NCBI RefSeq assembly: GCF_023715645.1
Contig: NZ_JAMBOP010000015.1
Span: 1 to 64,000 of the forward strand
Reading direction: 5' to 3'
Source of the DNA: Bacillus cytotoxicus
GTDB lineage: Bacteria; Bacillota; Bacilli; Bacillales; Bacillaceae_G
DNA length: 64,000 nt
The notes below the pieces were generated by a model, which did not search any database, had not been told where the DNA came from, and saw nothing but the letters and a program-made list of their open reading frames with translations. Positions within the stretch are counted from its first letter, which is position 1, and every line of letters starts with the position of its first letter. Both the position numbers and the translations under genes were made by a program. Positions 8,952 to 16,685 of this stretch are shown here, piece by piece.

Positions 8952-9854
8952 TTAAGCTGTATAATCTATATTAATATGAAAATGTTTGATCTTATCAGGA
9001 TTTAAAATAGTATAAATAGATTTAATTTTATTCCCTTCAAATTCAAAACTCATGACTGCTTGTATTCCTGTACGATTTCTAATTACAATTCCAGGAGAGC
9101 CATTTACGTCTGTTTGCATCATTGAGCATTCGTCTTGATTTGTAAAATATTTTGTTGCTAAAGCAATAAGAAGTTGTTGGACACGCACCGCACCATAAAT
9201 TGGCTTAGTTGCAGCGGTTACTCTGCCGCCGCCATCTGCATAATAAGCGATGGCTTCTCCTAGGACTTCCATCACTTGAGTTGTATTCCCTTGCTGGATA
9301 GCGTTTATAAAACATGTGATGACTTGTTCACGATCTCCCTTCACATTTTCAACTATACTTTGCTTTTCAAGGTCTGGAAGTTCTTTTTTTATCCTGCTTA
9401 AGATTTTACGGCAATTCGCCGCTTTTTTTTGCACAATTTCAGCAATCGTTTCATAGTCATATTCCAAAATTTCACGAAGTATAAATATAGCCCTTTCAAT
9501 CGGATTCAATTGTTCAAATAGTACAAGCAATACATATGACATATCATTTTTCATCATCATTACATGTAATGGATCTGTTTCAATTACTGCAATTGGTTCT
9601 GGTAGCCATGTCCCCACATATAACTCTCTTTTCTTCTTAGATGCTTTTAACAAGTCTAAACAACGATTAGTAACTAATTTACATAAGAAAGCTTTTACAT
9701 TTTTATTGTGTTTCATTTCATATTCATTTAATTTCACAAATACATCTTGTATAACATCTTCTGCATCAGCAATACTACCCGTCATTTTATAAGCAAGTGA
9801 GAAAAGGATCGGTTTATGTTCAATATATAAATGGCTTAGTTCAGCGTTTTCCAT
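8952..9854 (-). CDS. ECF41-type RNA polymerase sigma factor (SigJ-like)
   Basis: A 300-aa sigma factor. Region 2 (about residues 10-75, including DAEDVIQDVF) and region 4 (about 110-165) are followed by a SnoaL-like C-terminal domain carrying YADGGGRV and NPDKI. These match the DGGGK and NPDK(L) signatures known to control activity in the ECF41 group, which lacks a separate anti-sigma factor. ATG at 9854 follows GGGAGG. The gene lies 28 bases after an NDH-2-like oxidoreductase. ECF41 genes usually sit beside an oxidoreductase, decarboxylase or epimerase that they control, so this pair is a likely regulon. The DGGGR variant keeps the basic residue. Confidence 0.88.
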   Translation of the reverse strand: MENAELSHLYIEHKPILFSLAYKMTGSIADAEDVIQDVFVKLNEYEMKHNKNVKAFLCKLVTNRCLDLLKASKKKRELYVGTWLPEPIAVIETDPLHVMMMKNDMSYVLLVLFEQLNPIERAIFILREILEYDYETIAEIVQKKAANCRKILSRIKKELPDLEKQSIVENVKGDREQVITCFINAIQQGNTTQVMEVLGEAIAYYADGGGRVTAATKPIYGAVRVQQLLIALATKYFTNQDECSMMQTDVNGSPGIVIRNRTGIQAVMSFEFEGNKIKSIYTILNPDKIKHFHINIDYTA

Positions 9855-9882
9855 AGAAAAAGATCCTCCCTTTCTATTTCGG

Positions 9883-11064
9883 CTAGACAATTAGACTAGC
9901 TTGATCCCATGTTTTTTCCCGAATACGTGCACCAATCTTACCTGATAAAATAAAATTGAGTCCCCATTTTTGAACCCAAACAAATCCATTGTTTGGTCCG
10001 AGACTAATACAATATAATTTGATTGGATACGCTTTATGAGTAATAGAATGAGATATTCCAAGTATCTCATTCTTTAAAATCTTACTTAATCTCACCGCTT
10101 GAGGAATTGCTTCTTTACACGTCATTCCATCTACTTGATTCGTCTTTTTATCAACAACTCTTGCACAGTCTCCGATTGCGTATATATGTGAATGCCCTTT
10201 TATCGAATACACATCAGTAACTACTATTTGGTTTTCATTAGACAATGGAAGATTAAATGTTTGAATAATCGGATTCGCCTTAACACCCGGCGTCCAAACA
10301 CACTCCCCTACTGCATATGTTGTTCCATTTGTACAAAGTAACTGACCATTTTCAAATTTCATCACTCTCGTTTTAGAGATGCATTTTATGCCGATCTGTT
10401 TGAGTTCATAAGTTAATCGTTTACTTACTTTAACCGGAATCCCGCGTAATAAATGTTCTTTTGAATCAAACAAAACGACTTCTACCTCATCTGGATTAAG
10501 CCCTACTTTTTGTACTTCTTCTTTAAACCAAACACATATTTCTGCAGAAGTCTCAATACCAGTAATCCCTCCGCCAACAATAGCGATTCGCAATAGCTCT
10601 TGTCTTAACTCTTTCTTTTCTTCTGTTTTGGCTAATTGAATTAAAGAAATCAACTTTTTTCTTACATCTAAGGTTGTCTTCACATTTCTTAATGTTGTCC
10701 CGCCCAGCACACTTGGAACTTCTTGAATAACACTCCCTAAAGCAAATACAAGAAAATCATATTGCAATGTTCTAATTCTTTCATCCCCTATTTTTATATC
10801 TATTTCTTTTTCAGAATGATTACAAGCTACGACTTCTCCCTTTATATATTCCGTTCCCTCTTTACAATACCTTTTTAGCGGCACTTTTAAATCTCCATCT
10901 TCTACAACTGATTTAAACAATAAAACCTTCCGAAAATGAAACGAATTTTTGTCTACTAACGTAACTTTCACTTCTTTACCTAATAAATGAGCCAATTCTT
11001 TCTTTAATCCATTTAACAGATGAATACCCGCAAATCCTCCGCCTAAAATAACAATGTGTTTCAT
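9883..11064 (-). CDS. FAD-dependent NAD(P)H oxidoreductase, NDH-2-like
   Basis: A 393-aa flavoprotein with an N-terminal FAD-binding Rossmann motif (GGGFAGIHL, residues 7-15), a second dinucleotide motif (IVGGGITGIETS) for NAD(P)H near residue 160 and the FAD-proximal IYAIGDCA motif near residue 295. This is the layout of type II NADH dehydrogenases, which pass electrons to quinone without pumping protons. No transmembrane helix is evident. ATG at 11064 has AAAGGGGG upstream; the longer frame to 11130 has none. It is transcribed ahead of the ECF41 sigma gene and is its probable partner. A role in oxidative stress is inferred. Confidence 0.85.
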   Translation of the reverse strand: MKHIVILGGGFAGIHLLNGLKKELAHLLGKEVKVTLVDKNSFHFRKVLLFKSVVEDGDLKVPLKRYCKEGTEYIKGEVVACNHSEKEIDIKIGDERIRTLQYDFLVFALGSVIQEVPSVLGGTTLRNVKTTLDVRKKLISLIQLAKTEEKKELRQELLRIAIVGGGITGIETSAEICVWFKEEVQKVGLNPDEVEVVLFDSKEHLLRGIPVKVSKRLTYELKQIGIKCISKTRVMKFENGQLLCTNGTTYAVGECVWTPGVKANPIIQTFNLPLSNENQIVVTDVYSIKGHSHIYAIGDCARVVDKKTNQVDGMTCKEAIPQAVRLSKILKNEILGISHSITHKAYPIKLYCISLGPNNGFVWVQKWGLNFILSGKIGARIREKTWDQASLIV

Positions 11065-11156
11065 TTTAATTCCCCCTTTACCCTTAAAACGATTTCTCCT
11101 CCTCACTTGTGACATTTTGAGAAAAAACAAACAACATTAAACTTATTTCACACAAA

Positions 11157-11186
11157 AAAGAGCTAGGAGTTTTCACCAAGCTCTTT
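11157..11186 (-). terminator. Terminator after the 96-aa gene
   Basis: Stem AAAGAGCT/AGCTCTTT with a 14-base loop and flanking A and T runs, 104 bases after the stop at 11290. Confidence 0.65.
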
Positions 11187-11289
11187 ATATATTTACCTGC
11201 ATTTTTCTCTTACTAACTCCTCTTTCAAACAATTACACCTTTCATAAAATTCAAACATCTATTGGTATGTATCACCGAACAAAGAATTA

Positions 11290-11580
11290 TTATAAACTTT
11301 CAGCAATATGAACAACTTCTTTAATAACAAAATCAACTTCCTTATTGTCCTTAATTACAAATAAATAATCTGCTTCACCTTCCACTGGATCTGTTACATC
11401 CTCTTTTAGGGATTCAGCCTGCTGCCTAACAAGCACTTGTTCAAAATTAGAATAGGCGCCTCTAAATATAGCAGTACTTCGTTGACTTTGCAAAACACGT
11501 TCATGAAGAATATTATCTGGAATATCAAAGTGAACTAAAATACGGACAAACTCATCTTTAGTAAATAACTCTTCAAGCAA
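11290..11580 (-). CDS. Hypothetical protein, 96 aa
   Basis: I do not recognise this small acidic protein. It has no signal peptide and no obvious motif; a Gln/Arg-rich centre and regular hydrophobic spacing suggest a folded cytoplasmic domain. The upstream bases on the minus strand (GAAAGGGGCGACTGAG) give a fair RBS. It lies downstream of ykpA but is separated from it by a terminator and has its own terminator, so it is probably monocistronic. Confidence 0.65.
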   Translation of the reverse strand: MLEELFTKDEFVRILVHFDIPDNILHERVLQSQRSTAIFRGAYSNFEQVLVRQQAESLKEDVTDPVEGEADYLFVIKDNKEVDFVIKEVVHIAESL

Positions 11581-11633
11581 ACTCAGTCGCCCCTTTCGAA
11601 CATTTTTTGAAGCATGCTGTTATAACAATAAAA

Positions 11634-11671
11634 AACGCACGGTGAATCGTCATGCGAATTCCCGTGCGTTT
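11634..11671 (-). terminator. Terminator after ykpA
   Basis: Inverted repeat AACGCACGG/CCGTGCGTT flanked by A and T runs, about 50 bases after the ykpA stop; it can work in both directions. Confidence 0.8.
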
Positions 11672-11717
11672 TCCTTTATTAATTAATTATTAGCACCTCA
11701 AAAGTAAACCCGTTTAT

Positions 11718-13346
11718 TTACTTTGCTGCTTTATACATCGCTTCTACTTGTTTTTGAACCTCTTCGCTCTCTAAATACTCATCATATGTCGATTGTTTAT
11801 CAACTAAACCGTTCGGTGTTACTTCAATAATACGGTTTGCGATTGTTTCAATAAACTGATGGTCATGTGATGTGAATAAAATTGTTCCTTTAAACGCCAT
11901 TAAACCGTTGTTTAATGCTGTAATAGATTCAAGATCTAAATGGTTTGTTGGATCATCAAATGTTATAACGTTTGCACCGCTTAACATCATTTTAGAAAGC
12001 ATACAACGTACTTTCTCTCCTCCAGAAAGAACAGAAACGTTTTTCTTTACTTCTTCACCAGAGAACAACATACGACCTAAGAATCCGCGTAAGAAGCTTT
12101 CAGACTCATCTTGTGGCGAGAATTGACGTAACCACTCCACTAAGTTATATTCACTATTTTTGAAGAACTCAGAGTTATCTCTTGGGAAGTACGCCTGAGA
12201 TGTTGTAACGCCCCATTTAAATGACCCGCTATCTGGCTCCATCTCACCTGCTAAAATTTTAAATAAAGTTGTAATTGCAATTTCATTGCGACCAACGAAT
12301 GCAATTTTATCGCCTTTATTAACAGTGAAGTACACGTTATCTAATACTTTTTCACCATCAATTGTTTTAGAAAGGCCTTCTACTGTTAACAAATCATTTC
12401 CTACTTCACGCTCTGGTGTGAAACCAACGAACGGATAACGACGAGAAGATGGTCTAATATCATCCAATGTAATTTTATCTAATAATTTTTTACGAGAAGT
12501 CGCTTGTTTCGCTTTTGAAGCGTTCGAGCTGAAACGAGCAATAAAGTTTTGTAACTCTTTTACTTTCTCTTCTTTTTTCTTATTCGCATCTTGTGTTAAT
12601 TTTAATGCTAATTGACTAGATTCATACCAGAAATCGTAGTTACCAACATAAAGTTGAATTTTACCAAAATCAAGATCCGCCATATGCGTACATACTTTAT
12701 TTAAGAAGTGACGGTCATGGGATACAACGATAACTGTATTTTCAAAGTTCATTAAGAAATTTTCTAACCATTGAATTGCTTTTAAGTCTAAATGGTTGGT
12801 AGGCTCATCCAGTAATAAAATATCCGGTTGACCAAATAGTGCTTGAGCAAGTAATACTTTTACTTTCTCTGCCCCTGTTAACTCAGACATTTTTTTCGCA
12901 TGAAGGTCTTCACCGATGCCTAGTCCTTTTAACAGAATTGCAGCCTCTGATTCTGCTTCCCAACCGTTTAACTCAGCAAATTCACCTTCTAGCTCTGCTG
13001 CGCGCATACCGTCTTCATCACTGAAATCTTCTTTCATGTAAATCGCATTCTTCTCTTGCATTACTGCATAAAGACGTGTGTGTCCCATAATAACTGTTTC
13101 AAGTACTGGGAACTCTTCATATTCAAAGTGGTTCTGTTTTAAAACAGCTAAACGCTCACCTGGTGTAATATGAATATCTCCAGTTGATGGATCAATTTCA
13201 CCAGATAAAATTTTTAAGAATGTAGATTTACCAGCACCGTTTGCTCCGATTAAACCGTAACAGTTACCTGGTGTAAATTTTATGTTAACATCTTCAAAAA
13301 GCTTACGATCTGCAAAACGTAAACTTACGTTACTTACTGTAATCAT
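11718..13346 (-). CDS. ykpA: ABC-F family ATPase, YkpA/YbiT type
   Basis: A 542-aa soluble protein with two ABC domains and no membrane part, as in ABC-F translation factors that act at the ribosomal E site. The first domain has Walker A GANGAGKST and Walker B LLLDEPTNHLD; an Arg/Lys-rich linker (about 240-295) forms the P-site tRNA interaction motif. The second domain has a degenerate Walker A (GRNEIAITT, lacking the Lys) and FDDPTNHLD with Asp for the catalytic Glu, although SGGEKVR is intact. The gene is the integration target of the 19.7-kb element: its first 13 codons and RBS lie in the 81-bp att repeat, so the coding sequence is preserved but its promoter has been exchanged. Confidence 0.92.
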   Translation of the reverse strand: MITVSNVSLRFADRKLFEDVNIKFTPGNCYGLIGANGAGKSTFLKILSGEIDPSTGDIHITPGERLAVLKQNHFEYEEFPVLETVIMGHTRLYAVMQEKNAIYMKEDFSDEDGMRAAELEGEFAELNGWEAESEAAILLKGLGIGEDLHAKKMSELTGAEKVKVLLAQALFGQPDILLLDEPTNHLDLKAIQWLENFLMNFENTVIVVSHDRHFLNKVCTHMADLDFGKIQLYVGNYDFWYESSQLALKLTQDANKKKEEKVKELQNFIARFSSNASKAKQATSRKKLLDKITLDDIRPSSRRYPFVGFTPEREVGNDLLTVEGLSKTIDGEKVLDNVYFTVNKGDKIAFVGRNEIAITTLFKILAGEMEPDSGSFKWGVTTSQAYFPRDNSEFFKNSEYNLVEWLRQFSPQDESESFLRGFLGRMLFSGEEVKKNVSVLSGGEKVRCMLSKMMLSGANVITFDDPTNHLDLESITALNNGLMAFKGTILFTSHDHQFIETIANRIIEVTPNGLVDKQSTYDEYLESEEVQKQVEAMYKAAK

Positions 13347-13389
13347 TTAGTTCCTCCTAGTAATACCGCTGTTTTCAGCGTTTTCTCAC
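13309..13389. repeat. att direct repeat, ykpA side (81 bp)
   Basis: Identical over all 81 bases to 33064-33144. It covers ykpA codons 1-13, the start codon, the RBS (TAGGAGGAA on the minus strand) and a leader hairpin CGCTGTTTTCAGCG at 13367-13380. The bases just outside differ between copies (A and C here; T and G at the far copy). It marks one boundary of the integrated element. Confidence 0.97.
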
Positions 13390-13414
13390 CTTTTCATACG
13401 AAACTTATATCTTG

Positions 13415-13475
13415 CGACTCACGTATTTTAGGATATCCTCATTATAACGCAGTATTATCATGGAAGACAACGATA
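13415..13475 (-). promoter_or_regulatory. Element-borne promoter replacing that of ykpA
   Basis: On the minus strand TTGTCT (13465-13470), 18 bases and TATAAT (13441-13446) lie about 95 bases before the ykpA start. The block resembles 33170-33233 (roughly three quarters of bases match by eye), at the same distance from the att repeat. The element therefore brings its own promoter to the gene it would otherwise cut off. Confidence 0.8.
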
Positions 13476-14243
13476 TATTGTATAGCATACGATTATCGTT
13501 TTATCCTCCGTTTCTTCTATCTGTTCACTACGCTTAGTTAGCGGTAGTCACCACCGTCCGCCCTTGTCGTTTACCCCTCTCGTAGCCAGTGGCGTTATTT
13601 TTCGTTTTTCTTTGTTTTATTTCTTGACGGTTTTGACGATTTTTGCTAGCGGGAGGCTGGCGGTCTAGGAAACGACGGGGCAGGCTTCACCCCTAGGCGC
13701 CACGTTTAAAAAAAATAAACGTGGCGCGAAGAGGTGAAGTGCGTTTTAGCTAGCGTCAGTCGTTGGCTGAGGTTTCCGCGTACGCCCCTTCCGACTTCGG
13801 CGATTCCTCGCCCAGCGTCTTTCTACATCGCAGTACGTCCCACAATGCGTTAATTCTGACACTACACCCTGCCACCGTAATGACAACGTACGTCCACTCC
13901 TTACCGTTAATGGCCGTAACCGCCTAGGCCTGTACACGCACGGAAGGGTTATGCGTTTAGCGTACAGCGCCTTACTTTCCGACATCGGCTAGGCTCACCT
14001 GTTCAAGTGTTTAGTGTGGTGTTAGGTCATTCCCACGTTCGGAAATTACTCCCGCTCGTCCTAAAAAAGACAATAGGAAACTAAGCCTCGTGTACTTCGC
14101 TTTTAAAAACGAATAATTACATGAGGCTAGGCGGATAATTTCCGTTATTCAATTGTTAATACGCAATAGTTTCGAAGTGTTGTAAATTCATACTACATAA
14201 GTGATAAATGTATAAATTGCCCGCTATTTACCGATACCAAAAA
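13476..14243. other. Gene-free GC-rich region at the element end with a large cruciform
   Basis: About 650 bases (13500-14150) are richer in GC than the rest and hold no convincing gene on either strand. The main structure is at 13685-13739: a 12-base perfect stem GCGCCACGTTTA/TAAACGTGGCGC around a 7-base A loop, extended by outer arms CTTCACC/GGTGAAG. It could be an origin, packaging or recombination-accessory site, or an untranslated RNA; none is proven. Confidence 0.5.
13685..13739. repeat. Two-tier inverted repeat (cruciform)
   Basis: Inner stem 13697-13708 with 13716-13727, loop A7; outer arms 13685-13691 with 13733-13739 separated by 5-base mismatched spacers. No T-run follows directly on either strand, so it is not a typical terminator. 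Confidence 0.85.
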
Positions 14244-14293
14244 TTTCGTTATTTCGTAATTTATATCAATAGTATAATTTCGTTATTGCGTAA
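14244..14293 (+). promoter_or_regulatory. Paired operators and promoter of the 70-aa XRE gene
   Basis: TTTCGTTATTTCGTAA (14244-14259) and TTTCGTTATTGCGTAA (14278-14293) are direct copies differing at one base, 34 bases apart. A TATAAT-like -10 lies at 14273-14278, next to the second copy. This is the layout of an autoregulated Cro/CI-like gene. Confidence 0.6.
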
Positions 14294-14369
14294 TTACTTA
14301 TTAAAATTTATACTTGAAATAAAAACATTTGTTATTACCTTGGTTTTAACTTTAGCGAGGAGGATAAAT

Positions 14370-14582
14370 ATGCCGAAGGTGCATGTTACTTTAGATAGCG
14401 TTTTAAAGAAGACTGGCAAAACCCAAAAGGAACTTGCTGAAATAACTGGAATTAGACCGGCCGCTATTAGCGAGTTATATAATAACCAACGCAAATCTTT
14501 AAATAGAGAGCATATCGATAAAATAATAACTGCATTAAATATTACCGATATAAATGAATTAATTACGATTGTAAATGATTAA
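14370..14582 (+). CDS. XRE-family HTH regulator, 70 aa
   Basis: A single-domain Cro/CI-type DNA-binding protein. The helix-turn-helix spans about residues 17-43 (KTQKELAEITGIRPAAISEL). ATG at 14370 follows GAGGAGG. The C-terminus ALNITDINELITIV is nearly the same as in the HTH protein at 26456 (KLNITDMNELLLIV), so the element holds two paralogues with related operators. It runs opposite to the adjacent structural genes and is a candidate repressor or switch protein. Confidence 0.85.
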   Translation: MPKVHVTLDSVLKKTGKTQKELAEITGIRPAAISELYNNQRKSLNREHIDKIITALNITDINELITIVND

Positions 14583-14678
14583 GAATGTCGCTGAATAAGA
14601 CGTTCTGTATTATAAATAATTCACATGCGGAATGTGCAAGAAGTTAACATTAATCAATTGGTTAAAACAAAAAAAATC

Positions 14679-14705
14679 GACCGCCCGTAATAGGCGGTCT
14701 TTTCT
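14679..14705 (+). terminator. Terminator after the 70-aa XRE gene
   Basis: Stem GACCGCC/GGCGGTC, 7-base loop, then TTTTC; an A-run before it makes it bidirectional. Confidence 0.85.
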
Positions 14706-14889
14706 TCGTCTAATTTACATATTACATTACGATTTATATCATCGTAATACAAATACACTAGTCATTATATTGCGTTCTAAATTGTTAGACTCACATCAGT
14801 AAAATACGTGCTTAAAACGTATTTCTACCGTTATCTACGGAATAAAAAATAATCGTCTTAAAATGCGAATTTCGGCGTACCTTTCCGCA

Positions 14890-15090
14890 CTATTTTATAT
14901 ATTTTGATCGCAGGCTAAATATATCTTCCTCTTCGCGAATACCTGCCGATCCCTTCCTCACATTTTTTACAACAGTCCAATTCGGGTTAGTTTCAGCGCC
15001 GATATTCTGTACTGTAAAGTTGCCGTCACCATATTTTCGGTGACCTTCTGCCAATTTCTCCGTTAAATCATTCTCATTTGATCTCGCCAT
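14890..15090 (-). CDS. Hypothetical protein, 66 aa
   Basis: A small charged protein that I do not recognise. ATG at 15090 is preceded by GGGAG at about 11 bases. It contains a GNFTVQNIGAETNPNWTVV segment that looks like beta strands. It is the last gene on the minus strand before the gene-free element end, and could be the distal gene of the phage-like run. Confidence 0.5.
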   Translation of the reverse strand: MARSNENDLTEKLAEGHRKYGDGNFTVQNIGAETNPNWTVVKNVRKGSAGIREEEDIFSLRSKYIK

Positions 15091-15186
15091 CTTTGCGCCA
15101 TCTCCCTTTTTTATACAACCTTCTTAAACTGTCCAACCAATCACACGTCCAGTCAATTGGAGATTCTCGTTTTCCGCTTCTATTAA

Positions 15187-15479
15187 TTATAACACACTGT
15201 CGGGGATAAGTTCCGATAATAGCTGCTTAATCGCACTAGAAACGTTATTTTCTTCGAATGTGAATGAGCCGACGGCAGTTACGCTAAACGATGCGATTCC
15301 TTGCCGCTGCATTTTGTTTGTATGTGATTTATCTAACGCTTGTTTTACGGCTCTAGCTCTATCGTATTTATCTTCATAGCATCGCTTGCAAATCGGCTTA
15401 AATCCCCCACGCCCATTTCGATAATAGCTATCTAGCGGAAACTTTTCAGCGCAGGATTTACATTGCTTTACTTCGGCAT
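15187..15479 (-). pseudogene. Zn-ribbon protein, frameshifted at codon 3
   Basis: From the minus strand, an ATG at 15479 has a good RBS (GAGGGAG) but meets a stop after three codons. One base over, a long frame runs to a stop at 15187-15189, beginning AEVKQCKSCAEKFPLDSYYR and containing a second Cys pair (PICKRCYED). Two CxxC pairs about 25 residues apart are a typical small zinc ribbon. It has no in-frame start of its own, so either an indel has broken it or it uses an unusual start. Intact relatives are expected in phage or satellite DNA. Confidence 0.65.
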
Positions 15480-15520
15480 TTTAGTTCTCCCTCTCTCTTC
15501 ATAAATAAATGAGTAAAAAA

Positions 15521-15540
15521 GCGAAGCTATTACGCTTCGC
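15521..15540 (-). terminator. Terminator after the phage-structural run
   Basis: GCGAAGC/GCTTCGC with a 6-base loop, followed on the minus strand by TTTTTT. Confidence 0.8.
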
Positions 15541-15605
15541 CAAAAAGTACGCTATCTTCTTCGTAGCCGTTTCGAGCTTCATAAGCAGTCATTCCGCCGT
15601 CATAA

Positions 15606-16031
15606 TTAAATCCCTTCGCCTAATTCCGATAGTGTCTGTTCGATTTCACTTTGCGATACTTTTGGCTTGTCAATGCCACTAGTAGTAATCTCTTTCTTCT
15701 CGACTAACTTGCCGCTCAGCTTGTAAAACAACTCCAAGGCCTTCACCGACGGTGTCGAATTGTTCGTAAAGTCACCGCGAATCAATGCGATTAATTGACC
15801 ATTCGCCAAATCGATTTGACCGCGTAGTAGTTGGTCTGAAAGAGCTTCTTTATATCTGATAAAGTTAACATCGTTACTCCACGTCCATAATGTAGTACGG
15901 CTAATGCTTAACTCTTCCGCAATCTCTTCGAGGGTTTTCCGGCTTCTTCCTGCGAAACTATTCTCTACTAACTTAACCGCTGCATGCGCTTGTTCCTCCG
16001 TAATCTCCCTGTGTAAATCCCTAATATCCAT
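15606..16031 (-). CDS. HTH protein of the phBC6A51/terminase-small-like type
   Basis: A 141-aa protein. An N-terminal helix-turn-helix (about residues 36-60, KTLEEIAEELSISRTTLWTW) is followed by a helical region. The sequence fits the helix-turn-helix family named after the B. cereus prophage phBC6A51, members of which resemble phage small terminase subunits. ATG at 16031 follows AAGGAGG. It sits after the 204-aa gene (13-base gap) in the structural run. If it is a small terminase, it would select the element's DNA for packaging by a helper's large subunit. That is inference; it could simply be a regulator. Confidence 0.65.
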   Translation of the reverse strand: MDIRDLHREITEEQAHAAVKLVENSFAGRSRKTLEEIAEELSISRTTLWTWSNDVNFIRYKEALSDQLLRGQIDLANGQLIALIRGDFTNNSTPSVKALELFYKLSGKLVEKKEITTSGIDKPKVSQSEIEQTLSELGEGI

Positions 16032-16044
16032 TCCTGTTTCCTCC

Positions 16045-16659
16045 TTAAATTAGATGTTTGATTCGTTCGTAATAAGCTAAATATCGTTGAATTTCGGAAT
16101 TAAAAAACGCCTCATCGTTTTGTAGACGATAAGAGCGCCGTTGTTGTTTCCTTGTCATTTCTGGTAAAGGTTTTTCGTTAGCTCTGGAAAAATCACAACC
16201 CCGTAATTCGAACCCTTTAAATGCGTCACGTAATTCTAAATCCTTAAATGCGTAATATATATCGCGACTAGCCTTTTCATAACTGATTTCGTTTGCATCG
16301 ATAAGCTTCAACGTCTTGAGTAACTTCTGAAGGCATCCACCAGTCATACTATGCTCAAGGGCCGTCGCTTCACTTAATAGCAGAATATAGTCGCCGTATT
16401 TCTCATGAACCTTACCATATTGCGTAGGTTGTAATTTCTTAGTTTTTACTAACAAGGCGCTATAACCTTTAAAATATTTAAAAAGATGTTCTACTTTATC
16501 AGTTAATAACGTAGACAACTCTTTACCAACAAAACGTTCAGGGCGTTCGGGCGGTAATTCTCTCGCAATCCGTTCCTGTCGGTGAGCTTCAATCCTTTCT
16601 TGGAATTTTTCGATTTCTTTATCTAAATTGTCATAGTCGATAATTGATGTTTCCTTCAT
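16045..16659 (-). CDS. Hypothetical phage-like protein, 204 aa
   Basis: I do not recognise it. It is helical and charged, with an Arg/Glu/Pro-rich N-terminus (about residues 20-45) suggesting a coiled or extended segment, then a compact helical domain. ATG at 16659 has AAAGGAG upstream. It lies between the tail-tip gene and the HTH gene with short gaps, so it is probably part of the same transcript and may be a structural or packaging accessory protein. Confidence 0.6.
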   Translation of the reverse strand: MKETSIIDYDNLDKEIEKFQERIEAHRQERIARELPPERPERFVGKELSTLLTDKVEHLFKYFKGYSALLVKTKKLQPTQYGKVHEKYGDYILLLSEATALEHSMTGGCLQKLLKTLKLIDANEISYEKASRDIYYAFKDLELRDAFKGFELRGCDFSRANEKPLPEMTRKQQRRSYRLQNDEAFFNSEIQRYLAYYERIKHLI

Positions 16660-16685
16660 GTCATTCGCTCCTTTGTATCGTTTGT

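Noticed and set aside
13746-13985. 79-codon minus-strand frame in the GC-rich element end
   Set aside because: The translation is Arg/Ser/Thr-rich without hydrophobic core pattern and has no RBS; it overlaps the structured gene-free region.
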